From: JAKVAV01 sp964651785
Lineage (GTDB): Bacteria; Bacteroidota; Bacteroidia; Flavobacteriales_D; Cryomorphaceae
Assembly (NCBI GenBank): GCA_964651785.1
Contig: CAZYWJ010000002.1
Location: 1 to 64,000, forward strand
DNA: 64,000 bases
Direction of reading: 5' to 3'
The position numbers and the translations under genes were made by a program. How positions within the stretch are numbered: the stretch's first letter is position 1; each line of letters begins with the position of its first letter. Shown here in pieces: positions 32,972 through 41,644 of the stretch. Under the pieces are notes generated by a model. It was not told the DNA's origin and did not search any database. It was given only the letters and a program-made list of their open reading frames with translations.

Positions 32972-35392
32972 ATGACAGAAACTCCTCCGGAAAAAAAGAA
33001 AGTGAGAAAAAGAACTATTTTTTTGCTTTGGCTTTTGGGCCTTTCTCCGATTATTTTGCTCGCGGCCCTTCTGTACTTTGCGGCCAATAGCGATTTGCCG
33101 GATACAACGGCATTGGCCAATCCGCGAACCAATTTGGCTACTCAAGTCATTTCTGCAGATGGAGAAATCTTAGGTCGCTTCTATTTGGAAAATCGAACCA
33201 ATGCAGAATTTGAAGAATTGTCGCCGGATTTGGTAAAAGCCCTTATTGCTACAGAAGACGAACGCTTTTACGAGCATTCAGGAATTGATTTAAGAGGAAC
33301 GGCCAGAGCGGGAATTTATCTCGGATCTAAGGGTGGAGCGAGCACCATCACCCAGCAGCTCGCCAAAATGCTTTTTACCGAAGAGCCGGGAAATGGTGTG
33401 AAACGAGTTTTCCAAAAATTTCAAGAGTGGATCATCGCGGTAGAGCTGGAAAAACGCTACACCAAGCAAGAAATTCTGACACTTTACCTGAACAAATTTG
33501 ATTGGATAAATCAAGCAGTCGGAATCCGATCGGCAGCCAATATTTACTTCAACACTACACCCGATTCACTAAAAATCGAAGAGGCTGCCATGCTGGTAGG
33601 AATGGCTAAAAATCCCTCACTTTACAATCCACTTCGACGACCCGAACAAACGCGCGATCGGCGAAACGTTGTGCTCGGTCAAATGGTGCGTAACGAATTC
33701 ATAACGCGAGCCGAATTTGACTCGCTGACCGCTCTTCCACTTGAGCTGGACGTGCAGAGCATTGACCACCAAGAAGGTTTGGCGCCTTACTTTCGTGAAA
33801 TTCTTAGAGGTGAGGTGAAAAATCTCTTAGCCGAAACGGATCAGAACGGAAAATTGGTTTACGCAAAGTCTGACGGCTCACCCTATAGCATCTATAGTGA
33901 CGGATTGAAGATTTATACCACGATCGATTCGCGAATGCAGCGCTACGCAGAAGAGGCGGTGGCAAAACACCTGGGCGGCGAGCTCCAAGAGGAGTTTTGG
34001 AATGATATTGCGAAATACAATAATCCGCCCTTCTCCAACGACCTGAGCTCTGAAGAGATTAAGAATATTGAAAGAGCTGCCATGCGCCGTACGGAGCGCT
34101 ACCGCATATTGAGCGGGAAAGAGTGTCCTAATTGCAATCGACGAGTAAATATCGAAGAAACGATGGTAGACGGTGAGCCACACTATCACTGCACGGCTGA
34201 TGATTGTGAAGAAAAATGGGAAGCTGTGCCGCAAGACAGCGTTGAAAGCATCTTCAGAAATCAGAAGGTTAAGATGTCCGTTTTTTCCTGGCAAGGAGAA
34301 ATAGATACGTTGATGACACCCATGGATAGCATCCTTTACTACAAAAGCATCTTGCAGTCGGGTTTGGTAAGCATCGATCCTAAAACGGGTTTTGTAAAAG
34401 CCTGGGTAGGCGGAAATAACTACAAGCACTTTCAATACGACCACGTAAAGCAGGGAAAGAGACAGGTCGGGTCTACTTTCAAACCTTTCGTTTACGCCAC
34501 GGCCATTCGGGAAGGGTACTCGCCTTGTTATGAAGTGCCTAAAGTGCCCACCACTTTCCGCAAAGGAACTTTTAATCTTTTGGAAGATTATACACCTCAC
34601 GATCCGGGCAGAGATTATGGTTATTTGGTTTCCCTGAAATGGGGATTGGCAAATTCCGTGAATACGGTCACTGCGTGGGTGATGAAGCAATTCGGCCCTG
34701 AAGCGGTCATCAAGTTGGCCAAGGACTTAGGTATTGAAAGCGAGATGGAACCGGTCGTTTCTCAATGCTTTGGCGTGGCAGATCTTTCCTTGATGGAAAT
34801 CACCTCAGCCAATGCCACATTTGCCAATATGGGGGTTCACATCAAACCGATTTACATTTTACGCATCGAGGACAAAAACGGCAAGACGATCTACAGTATG
34901 GAGCCCGAAACCAACGAGGCAATGGACGAGAAGACGGCTTACACGATGCTGAGCCTGATGCAAGGAACGGTTGATGGCGTTTACAACAAGCACGAGGGAC
35001 GAAGCTTGGGAACCGCCGTTCGTTTAAAAATGGATCTTCCGAACAGGGATTACGATGGGTTTGACCGTGATCTGAAGATTGCAGGTAAAACGGGAACGAC
35101 ACAGAATCAATCGGACGGATGGTTTATCGGCTTAACGCCCGATTTGGTCACCGGAGTTTGGGTGGGTGCAGAAGACAGAAGTGTGCATTTTCGATCACTA
35201 CACTTAGGAATGGGAACCAATATGGCTTTGCCGATTTGGGGTTTCTATATGAAAGCCGTCTATGCGGATGAAAACCTTCAAATATCCCAAGGCGATTTTG
35301 AAAAACCCGAAGGGTTGAACATAGAACTGGATTGTAAAAGCTACGCCAAAAACCAAAACATTTTTGATTCTTCAGAAGGCTTATCTTGGTAG
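32972..35392 (+). CDS. class A penicillin-binding protein (PBP1A-like) with Cys4 insert
   Basis: 806 aa. One N-terminal membrane helix (about 15-37). A glycosyltransferase domain (about 60-240) has TEDERFYEHSGIDLRG and GGASTITQQLAKMLF. A transpeptidase domain (about 460-760) has GSTFKPFVYA, NSVNT and GKTGTTQNQSDGW. It polymerises and cross-links peptidoglycan outside the inner membrane. Between the domains at residues 385-412 is a segment with CPNC and, after 18 residues, CTADDC, like a zinc ribbon. Such a cysteine pattern is unexpected in an exported region. It follows gldH by 54 nt. Confidence 0.92.
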   Translation: MTETPPEKKKVRKRTIFLLWLLGLSPIILLAALLYFAANSDLPDTTALANPRTNLATQVISADGEILGRFYLENRTNAEFEELSPDLVKALIATEDERFYEHSGIDLRGTARAGIYLGSKGGASTITQQLAKMLFTEEPGNGVKRVFQKFQEWIIAVELEKRYTKQEILTLYLNKFDWINQAVGIRSAANIYFNTTPDSLKIEEAAMLVGMAKNPSLYNPLRRPEQTRDRRNVVLGQMVRNEFITRAEFDSLTALPLELDVQSIDHQEGLAPYFREILRGEVKNLLAETDQNGKLVYAKSDGSPYSIYSDGLKIYTTIDSRMQRYAEEAVAKHLGGELQEEFWNDIAKYNNPPFSNDLSSEEIKNIERAAMRRTERYRILSGKECPNCNRRVNIEETMVDGEPHYHCTADDCEEKWEAVPQDSVESIFRNQKVKMSVFSWQGEIDTLMTPMDSILYYKSILQSGLVSIDPKTGFVKAWVGGNNYKHFQYDHVKQGKRQVGSTFKPFVYATAIREGYSPCYEVPKVPTTFRKGTFNLLEDYTPHDPGRDYGYLVSLKWGLANSVNTVTAWVMKQFGPEAVIKLAKDLGIESEMEPVVSQCFGVADLSLMEITSANATFANMGVHIKPIYILRIEDKNGKTIYSMEPETNEAMDEKTAYTMLSLMQGTVDGVYNKHEGRSLGTAVRLKMDLPNRDYDGFDRDLKIAGKTGTTQNQSDGWFIGLTPDLVTGVWVGAEDRSVHFRSLHLGMGTNMALPIWGFYMKAVYADENLQISQGDFEKPEGLNIELDCKSYAKNQNIFDSSEGLSW

Positions 35393-35410
35393 CCAAAATT
35401 TGAAATCCTC

Positions 35411-36103
35411 ATGAACAAAGTAGTAAAGAACGCCGCGGAAGCTATAAAAGGCATTGATTCAAACATGACGATTATGTTGGGCGGATTTGGCCTTTGTGGC
35501 ATTCCCGAAAATTGCATTGATGCGCTTTCAAACACATCTATAAGTGGTCTAACTTGTATCTCAAACAATGCCGGAGTAGATGATTTCGGCTTGGGGCTAC
35601 TTTTGAAGAAGAAGCAAATTAAGAAGATGATCTCTTCTTATGTGGGAGAGAATAAAGAGTTTGAGCGGCAAATGCTCAGCGGTGAGCTCGAGGTGGAGCT
35701 GATTCCGCAGGGTACCTTGGCGGAAAGATGTCGCGCCACCGGAGCCGGTATCCCTGCATTCTTTACCCCGGCAGGATACGGCACCGAAGTAGCGGAAGGA
35801 AAAGAGGTACGAGAATTTAACGGGAAAATGCACATTCTCGAACATAGTTTTGACCCTGATTTTGCCATCGTAAAAGCCTGGAAAGGCGACACGGAAGGAA
35901 ATCTTATATACAATGCGACCGCACGAAATTTTAATCCCATGATGGCTATGGCGGGAAAAATCACCATAGCCGAAGTGGAAGAACTGGTGCCTGCCGGCGA
36001 ATTGGATCCCAATGAAATCCACACACCCGGCATTTTTGTCCAGCGAATTTTCCAAGGAGAAAAATTCGAGAAAAGAATCGAGCAAAGGACGGTTCGATCA
36101 TAA
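35411..36103 (+). CDS. 3-oxoacid CoA-transferase subunit A
   Basis: 230 aa. SugarP-isomerase-like CoA-transferase family I alpha subunit: MLGGFGLCGIPENCIDAL, SNNAGVDDFGLGLLL, GAGIPAFFTPAGYGTEVAEG and HTPGIFVQRIF. It transfers CoA between succinate and acetoacetate or a related 3-oxoacid, with the beta subunit supplying the catalytic glutamate. The beta gene is not the next gene: a 1.5-kb membrane-protein gene (36110) separates them, unusual for this pair. Confidence 0.9.
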   Translation: MNKVVKNAAEAIKGIDSNMTIMLGGFGLCGIPENCIDALSNTSISGLTCISNNAGVDDFGLGLLLKKKQIKKMISSYVGENKEFERQMLSGELEVELIPQGTLAERCRATGAGIPAFFTPAGYGTEVAEGKEVREFNGKMHILEHSFDPDFAIVKAWKGDTEGNLIYNATARNFNPMMAMAGKITIAEVEELVPAGELDPNEIHTPGIFVQRIFQGEKFEKRIEQRTVRS

Positions 36104-36109
36104 ATTCAA

Positions 36110-37588
36110 ATGAGGTTCGATAAGAAGGATTTTTTCGTAATATTTTCGGTATTAACTGCCGTAGTTATCTCATACTTCATTTTTGGCGCTCCGTATAGTT
36201 TTCGATTTAATACGGATAATGCCGTCCACGTATTAATGGCGGCAGATTTTGATTGGACTGAAGATTTTTACTATTGGGCACAGAATAGACTGGGAAGTTT
36301 CTCAGCTCTTTTGGGTTCGTGGTTGGTAAAAATCGGAGTTGCGCCAATTCATGCGGTAACCATGGTGAAATATGGTTGGATTATTTCAATTATTTTCTTT
36401 GCCGGAAAGCTGATAAAAAATAGATGGCTAACTATTATCCTCGCTTTAACACTACTCTTTCCTTCAGTCTATCATTTCAGACTTTTGCAATTGGCTCATC
36501 CTTATCCGGAGCAGATCAGTGCTATTCTGTTTGCAGCAGTATTCTTTAAATCGGCAATAGAAAATCGAAGTGATGTCGGAATTCTACGCATGGCCGGTAT
36601 AGGCATTTTTTCTGCCTTAGCTTTATGGGTTAATGACGCCACCTTTGTTTTTATCGGAATTTTCATCGTCGCTCTTAGTATAGCTCAATGGCAAAAACTC
36701 ATCAAGCTTACCCGGGGCTCGGTTTTAAGCTTTATTTTAGGATTAGGCATTCCCGCAGCATATATCATATATCGAAAAGTCACCACTATTGATTATACGG
36801 GATACGGTCAGCAATCCGTCAATTCGCTCTCTGTTTTCGCCGGCTCACTAGTGTCGTGGTACAAAGAATATCTGCCTTTCTTTTCAAACGATGAACCGAT
36901 TTTTCTATCAACCTACTTTGCCGCTTTGCTTCCCATATTCGTGTTTGCGGGTTTTGTATTTATTGGATATATACTGGTTAAAAGAAAAAGCACATTATCT
37001 GAGCTACTTATTCCGGCTCTCCTAATCGCAACGGCTACGACCCTATACGTGTTGGTTTGTTTATCCGAATGGTATATTAAAAATGAATCAAACAGTCGAT
37101 ACTTGATTTCTTCTTTTTATTTGTTCTTAATCGGAATATTCATTTTAATAAATCAGAGGAAGCAAGATACGAAGACACCTGCTGCATCACTGATTCTTCT
37201 CTCATCAGTCTTAGTGGTTATCGGGGCTATAACCGGGCTAACCATGACTAAAACAAGTAGATTCTCAATTGACGAGGACCAAAAAGATGAGTTAAAGCAG
37301 CTTTACGGAAAGGGATTGATAAGCAATTATTGGTTTAGCTATGCCATTTCAGCGCATGCCCCTGATAAAATAGCTGCCACTCCTCGAGCAGGTGATTGGA
37401 TGCGGAGCCATGAGGAAAAAAATAAAGTTTTGGAATCTGATACGATCTATATTGTAAAAACCCAATGGTTAGAGAGCTACCCCGACACTATTGAGCAATG
37501 GGGAGTTTACATGAAAAAAATGGAACCTTTGCACGAGATTTCCGTCGGAAACGCTACGATGGCGGGATATAAAAGAATATACAATTAA
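36110..37588 (+). CDS. polytopic membrane protein of unknown function
   Basis: 492 aa with about ten to eleven hydrophobic segments, a long loop after the first (FNTDNAVHVLMAADFDWTED) and a C-terminal soluble tail of about 110 residues. The topology resembles GT-C glycosyltransferase-like proteins, but I see no diagnostic motif. It starts 6 nt after subunit A of the CoA-transferase and ends 15 nt before subunit B, so it looks inserted into that operon. The gene at 38275 is similar in type. Both may serve cell-surface glycan assembly with the glycosyltransferase at 40086. Confidence 0.65.
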   Translation: MRFDKKDFFVIFSVLTAVVISYFIFGAPYSFRFNTDNAVHVLMAADFDWTEDFYYWAQNRLGSFSALLGSWLVKIGVAPIHAVTMVKYGWIISIIFFAGKLIKNRWLTIILALTLLFPSVYHFRLLQLAHPYPEQISAILFAAVFFKSAIENRSDVGILRMAGIGIFSALALWVNDATFVFIGIFIVALSIAQWQKLIKLTRGSVLSFILGLGIPAAYIIYRKVTTIDYTGYGQQSVNSLSVFAGSLVSWYKEYLPFFSNDEPIFLSTYFAALLPIFVFAGFVFIGYILVKRKSTLSELLIPALLIATATTLYVLVCLSEWYIKNESNSRYLISSFYLFLIGIFILINQRKQDTKTPAASLILLSSVLVVIGAITGLTMTKTSRFSIDEDQKDELKQLYGKGLISNYWFSYAISAHAPDKIAATPRAGDWMRSHEEKNKVLESDTIYIVKTQWLESYPDTIEQWGVYMKKMEPLHEISVGNATMAGYKRIYN

Positions 37589-37603
37589 ATCTAAATTTAG
37601 ACC

Positions 37604-38263
37604 ATGAGCTTGAGTAAAGAACAAATTGCAAAACGAATAGCCCGAGAACTGGAAGACGGATTTTATGTGAATTTGGGTATCGGTATTCCGACGCTTGTGG
37701 CCAATTATGTACCTGAAGGAATTTCCGTCGAATTTCAATCTGAAAACGGAGTATTGGGAATGGGACCTTTCCCCACGGAGGAAGAGGTAGACGCCGACCT
37801 GATAAACGCAGGAAAACAAACCATCACCGTTAAGAAGGGTGCCTCTTTTTTCGATTCTGCCACAAGCTTTGCCATGATCAGAGGGCAGCACGTTCAGTTA
37901 ACCGTTTTGGGAGCGATGGAAGTTTCCGAAAACGGTGACATAGCCAATTGGAAAATACCCGGGAAAATGGTGAAGGGAATGGGAGGAGCGATGGATTTGG
38001 TAGCCTCTGCAGAGAATATAATCGTAGCCATGACTCATACCAACAAGCACGGACAAAGTAAATTATTGAAAGAATGCAGTCTGCCACTTACCGGAGTACG
38101 GTGTGTGAAAAGAATCATTACGGACCTTGCCGTATTAGACATTCATCCTGAGGGAGGATTTGTATTAAGGGAATTAGCACCCGGAGTAACAGTGGAGGAA
38201 GTAAAAGAAAAGACGGAAGGAAAACTCCGAATTATTGACGATCCTATAACGATATCCGTTTAA
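37604..38263 (+). CDS. 3-oxoacid CoA-transferase subunit B
   Basis: 219 aa. Beta subunit features: YVNLGIGIPTLVANYVPEG, the catalytic glutamate in FQSENGVLGMGPFP, GASFFDSATSFAMIRG and GKMVKGMGGAMDLV. It completes the CoA-transferase with the subunit at 35411. The two genes are in the same orientation but 1.5 kb apart. Confidence 0.92.
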   Translation: MSLSKEQIAKRIARELEDGFYVNLGIGIPTLVANYVPEGISVEFQSENGVLGMGPFPTEEEVDADLINAGKQTITVKKGASFFDSATSFAMIRGQHVQLTVLGAMEVSENGDIANWKIPGKMVKGMGGAMDLVASAENIIVAMTHTNKHGQSKLLKECSLPLTGVRCVKRIITDLAVLDIHPEGGFVLRELAPGVTVEEVKEKTEGKLRIIDDPITISV

Positions 38264-38274
38264 ACTGATTTTGA

Positions 38275-39684
38275 ATGAAACAGAATCCCGTAAGCCTTGC
38301 CGTTGTTTTAATAGGTATTGTACTAGGCTATCTTTCGTTCAGTTCCTTTGGAAATGGCATTTCCATGTCTTGGGATGCGTTTGGATATTACTATTATCTC
38401 CCATTGGCTTTCCTCCAGGACTCGATGATTATCGATAGTCTGGCAGAAGTCAAGAACATTTTTGATCAATACAATCCCAGCTCCACAATTTATCAATTTA
38501 CCGCTACGGACAATGGTAAGTTTATCGTTCTTTATACCGCCGGGCAGGCGTTACTCTATTTACCCTTCTTCCTGCTTGGCCATTTGGGAGCTCTCTTATT
38601 TGGATTTGAACCGGATGGATTTTCAGCTCCTTATGATTTTGCGATCAGACTTGGAGGTGTCTTTTACCATACCGCAGGTTTTTATTTTATCGGCAAATTA
38701 TTAGCACGACGATATAGCAGAAAAGTAGTGGCGATCTCTCTTATCGTTCTTTTTTTTGGTACCAATGAATTGCTAACCCTACAATCGCCACTTAATGCTC
38801 ACGGATCGCTCATTTTCCTGCTCTCCATTCTATTTTATTCTGCTGAGAAATATTTTTCGGAGAGAAAATTTAGTGCCGTGGTGGCTATGGCAATCACTTT
38901 CGGTATAGCCCGCCTGAGCAGACCAACCGATATTATTGCCATTATTCCAATCATCCTTTGGCCTTGGATTATGGGCAAGGAACTCAAACCGGAATGGAAT
39001 GATATCTTAGAAAATCATAGAAAAGATTTGATAATCGGAGCAATGATAGTTGCAATCATAGGCTCCATTCAAATGCTTTATTGGAAGTATGCGGGAGGAA
39101 GTTTCATAATTGACAGCTACAGCAATGCCGCTGAAGGCCTCGACTTCTTTTCACCTCATACCATACCATTTTTATTTGGCTTTAAAGTCGGCTGGTTTGT
39201 GTACACACCTCTCATGATTTTTGTAATGGCTTATCTCATCAGCCAAATCATAAAAGGAGACAGGGCAATGAAGGTTGTAGGAGTATATCTTGTCATCTTC
39301 ATATATCTCGCCTCTTCATGGACCAACTATTGGTATGGAGGATCTTTTTCGCAGCGAGCAATGGTACAATCATACGTACTCATCAGCTTCGCTTTGGCGG
39401 GACTCATTCAATGGATTTTTGAGATTAATTCAACCGGTTACAGGAGGCTTGCTTTTACGGGGATAGCCACTTTATGTCTTTTGAATCTATGGCAATCGGG
39501 ACAATATATGAGGAGTGTATTTAAGCCGGATACGATGACTAAAGAGTATTATTTTGCCGCTTTCTTTGATTATCATTTTGATCCGTCAAAGGCTCATCTT
39601 CTTTCGATTGATCGCACTTATTATCAAATCAATCCTGTGAGCGAAGTGCCCGAAGGCTACCATCTATCTCGTAAACGAGTTTGA
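38275..39684 (+). CDS. polytopic membrane protein (GT-C-like), apparently frameshifted near its 3' end
   Basis: 469 aa with about ten membrane segments and the luminal-type motif WDAFGYYYYLPLAFLQDS early in the chain, as in lipid-linked sugar transferases. No firm family. The frame stops at 39684, but a second frame is open from 39641 to 40042 with no obvious start. Removing one base near 39655-39660 would join the two into about 588 residues. The end of the present frame (GYHLSRKRV) therefore looks like out-of-frame translation. Located 11 nt after CoA-transferase subunit B. Confidence 0.65.
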   Translation: MKQNPVSLAVVLIGIVLGYLSFSSFGNGISMSWDAFGYYYYLPLAFLQDSMIIDSLAEVKNIFDQYNPSSTIYQFTATDNGKFIVLYTAGQALLYLPFFLLGHLGALLFGFEPDGFSAPYDFAIRLGGVFYHTAGFYFIGKLLARRYSRKVVAISLIVLFFGTNELLTLQSPLNAHGSLIFLLSILFYSAEKYFSERKFSAVVAMAITFGIARLSRPTDIIAIIPIILWPWIMGKELKPEWNDILENHRKDLIIGAMIVAIIGSIQMLYWKYAGGSFIIDSYSNAAEGLDFFSPHTIPFLFGFKVGWFVYTPLMIFVMAYLISQIIKGDRAMKVVGVYLVIFIYLASSWTNYWYGGSFSQRAMVQSYVLISFALAGLIQWIFEINSTGYRRLAFTGIATLCLLNLWQSGQYMRSVFKPDTMTKEYYFAAFFDYHFDPSKAHLLSIDRTYYQINPVSEVPEGYHLSRKRV

Positions 39685-40042
39685 TTATCCATTACCGGAA
39701 GGTTCAAAAATTGACGGGCTGGAATTTGCTGCAACTTTTGAGGAGGAGTACCGGAATATATGCCCTGAAGAACATTGCTGGATTCGAATTCAGGTAGAAA
39801 TGGCTGAGCCACTGACGGGCGAACTCCTATTGGTCACTCATTTTTCTAATAGCCAAGGAAATTATTACTACTTCGCTCACGATATTTCGCAAGATGATCC
39901 TCAACGTCTTGATCAGTTTCGCATCACTCCCCACGTCAGAAGCAGTTCCGATAAGTTTAAGACGTATCTCTGGAATCGAGCGGGCACCAACGGAACGGTG
40001 AAAAAGGCATGGCTTGAAGTTTACGCTCCAACGGAAGAATGA
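39641..40042 (+). pseudogene. probable C-terminal part of the frameshifted membrane protein gene
   Basis: A 133-residue open frame (containing TIYLVNEFDYPLPEGS, later CWIRIQVEMAEPLTGELLLV and WNRAGTNGTVKKAWLEVYAP) overlaps the end of the gene at 38275 in the next frame. Its only internal ATG (39800) lies in mid-domain, and there is no promoter. It reads like a beta-rich extracytoplasmic domain attached to the membrane protein. I treat it as the displaced C-terminus, by a real mutation or a sequencing indel. Confidence 0.55.
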
Positions 40043-40060
40043 AAATTGTTTCTTATAAAT

Positions 40061-40068
40061 TACCTTTG
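40061..40068 (+). promoter_or_regulatory. -7 promoter box of the glycosyltransferase gene
   Basis: TACCTTTG matches TAnnTTTG exactly, 17 nt before ATG 40086. ATG replaces TTG at the 19-nt spacing position, so the -33 element is imperfect. Confidence 0.4.
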
Positions 40069-40085
40069 TGGGCTATTTTGAAAAC

Positions 40086-40811
40086 ATGACTTTACCTATC
40101 TCCAAATTATCGATTGCCATCCCGGCTTATAATGAGGGTGCTACCATTCACCTCATACTTAATAGGATAAAGGATGTAACTCTTATTGGAAATATCGAAA
40201 AGGAATTGGTTATTGTCAATGATTTTTCTACGGATAATACTGCCGCAGCAGTGAGAAAATACATGGCGGAAAACCCTGACTTGAATATTCAATTCTACGA
40301 GCAACCGAAGAATATGGGAAAAGGAGCAGCATTGCACCGCGCCATTAAGGAATCAACGGGAGACTTTATCATCATTCAAGACGCAGACTTGGAATACGAT
40401 CCGAGAGAGTACAATGACCTCTTGAAACCTGTCGTTGAAGGAAACGCCGACGTGGTATATGGCTCCAGATTTTTGGGTGGTAACCCTCACCGAATTCTCT
40501 TCTTCTGGCACAGCATCGGAAATAAATTTTTGACCACGCTTTCCAACGCCTTTACCAATTTGAACCTAACCGATATGGAAACGTGCTATAAATTGATGCG
40601 GGCCGACCATATCAAATCATTGGACCTTAAGGAAAAACGTTTTGGATTCGAGCCTGAAGTTACTGCCAAACTTTCTCGAATTGAGAAAATTCGTTTTTAT
40701 GAGGTGGGCATATCCTATTACGGAAGAACTTTTGAAGAAGGTAAGAAGATTGGTTGGAAAGATGGCTTTCGCGCGATTTACTGTATAATGAAATACAACC
40801 TCTTCCGCTAG
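40086..40811 (+). CDS. family 2 glycosyltransferase (polyprenyl-phosphate mannose synthase-like)
   Basis: 241 aa from ATG 40086. GT-A fold landmarks: LSIAIPAYNEGATI, VIVNDFSTDNTA, MGKGAALHRAIKESTGDFII and the DXD-like IIQDADLEYDP, then GSRFLGG and DMETCYKLMR typical of DPM1-like enzymes. No C-terminal membrane segment, so soluble or peripheral. It probably moves a sugar from a nucleotide donor to a polyprenyl phosphate. The stop shares CTAG with the convergent methyltransferase gene. Confidence 0.85.
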   Translation: MTLPISKLSIAIPAYNEGATIHLILNRIKDVTLIGNIEKELVIVNDFSTDNTAAAVRKYMAENPDLNIQFYEQPKNMGKGAALHRAIKESTGDFIIIQDADLEYDPREYNDLLKPVVEGNADVVYGSRFLGGNPHRILFFWHSIGNKFLTTLSNAFTNLNLTDMETCYKLMRADHIKSLDLKEKRFGFEPEVTAKLSRIEKIRFYEVGISYYGRTFEEGKKIGWKDGFRAIYCIMKYNLFR

Positions 40812-41545
40812 ACCTTTTTTCCCACTGCGATTACAGAGAGTCCGACTCGTTTCATCAACAACTTATCTAATATTTTGAAAACGGGCACTCCCATATTGTA
40901 GAGTTTCATCTGGCCACCGCCTACCGTTCTCTGACGAGTAACCAACCCGGCAGCAAACCAACCCGGTATCCCCATAAAGTTAAAGTATTGCTTGTGCTCT
41001 ATTTTCAAATCAGCTCCCTCGAGCAATTTTGTTAGCGAGTTTTTGGTGTAACGACGATAATGGTCCAGGCCTTTATCTATGCTGTTGAATAAGGTCTGAT
41101 AGGCGGGCACCAGAATAGTGATTTGACCACCGGGCTTCAGGAGTTTCGTAGCATTTATGACCGCTAATTGATCATTAGCGATATGCTCTACAACATTCAA
41201 CGAAAAAACCGAATCATATTTACCGATATGTTCAGAATAAAGGTTGTCAAAATCGGGATGTTCGGCATCCATTTTAACTATTCCGACGAGATTATCATAC
41301 GAAGAGAATTTTTCCTCCAAGTAGCCACAGTAGTTTTCACGAATGTCTGATAGTGTGATATCAGCACCGTCGTTAAGGAAAAATTCGGAGATATTCCCTA
41401 CGCCGCTGCCAATTTCAAAGACTTTCCCTTTGTTGTAAGGAAGTATTTCACTGTACATCCATTTATTAAAGAGCTGCGCCTCTCCCACTGACTTTAAGGT
41501 GTCCTCTCCTTCTTGATCTATTTCTTTAAATTCAAACTTGGCCAT
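40808..41545 (-). CDS. class I SAM-dependent methyltransferase
   Basis: 245 aa from ATG 41545; an upstream in-frame start would add 17 residues of poor quality. SAM-binding motif I KVFEIGSGVGNISEFFL, motif II acidic LSDIREN, motif post-I FSLNVVEHIANDQ and motif III LLKPGGQITILVPAY are seen. HYRRYTKNSLTKLLEGAD is common in methyltransferases near glycosyltransferases. The substrate is unknown; the neighbourhood suggests a lipid or sugar acceptor. Confidence 0.82.
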   Translation of the reverse strand: MAKFEFKEIDQEGEDTLKSVGEAQLFNKWMYSEILPYNKGKVFEIGSGVGNISEFFLNDGADITLSDIRENYCGYLEEKFSSYDNLVGIVKMDAEHPDFDNLYSEHIGKYDSVFSLNVVEHIANDQLAVINATKLLKPGGQITILVPAYQTLFNSIDKGLDHYRRYTKNSLTKLLEGADLKIEHKQYFNFMGIPGWFAAGLVTRQRTVGGGQMKLYNMGVPVFKILDKLLMKRVGLSVIAVGKKV

Positions 41546-41644
41546 GATTTTTTTTGTTGAAGGGTGTAAAACTACTCGATATAAATAAGAGGCCAACAGT
41601 TTTGACCTGTATACCTAAAGAGGAAGCACTATCAGAATTGTATT

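Noticed and set aside
33878..34690. 270-codon open frame antisense to the penicillin-binding protein gene
   Set aside because: The plus-strand frame has all PBP1A motifs in order; the antisense product looks like random translation.
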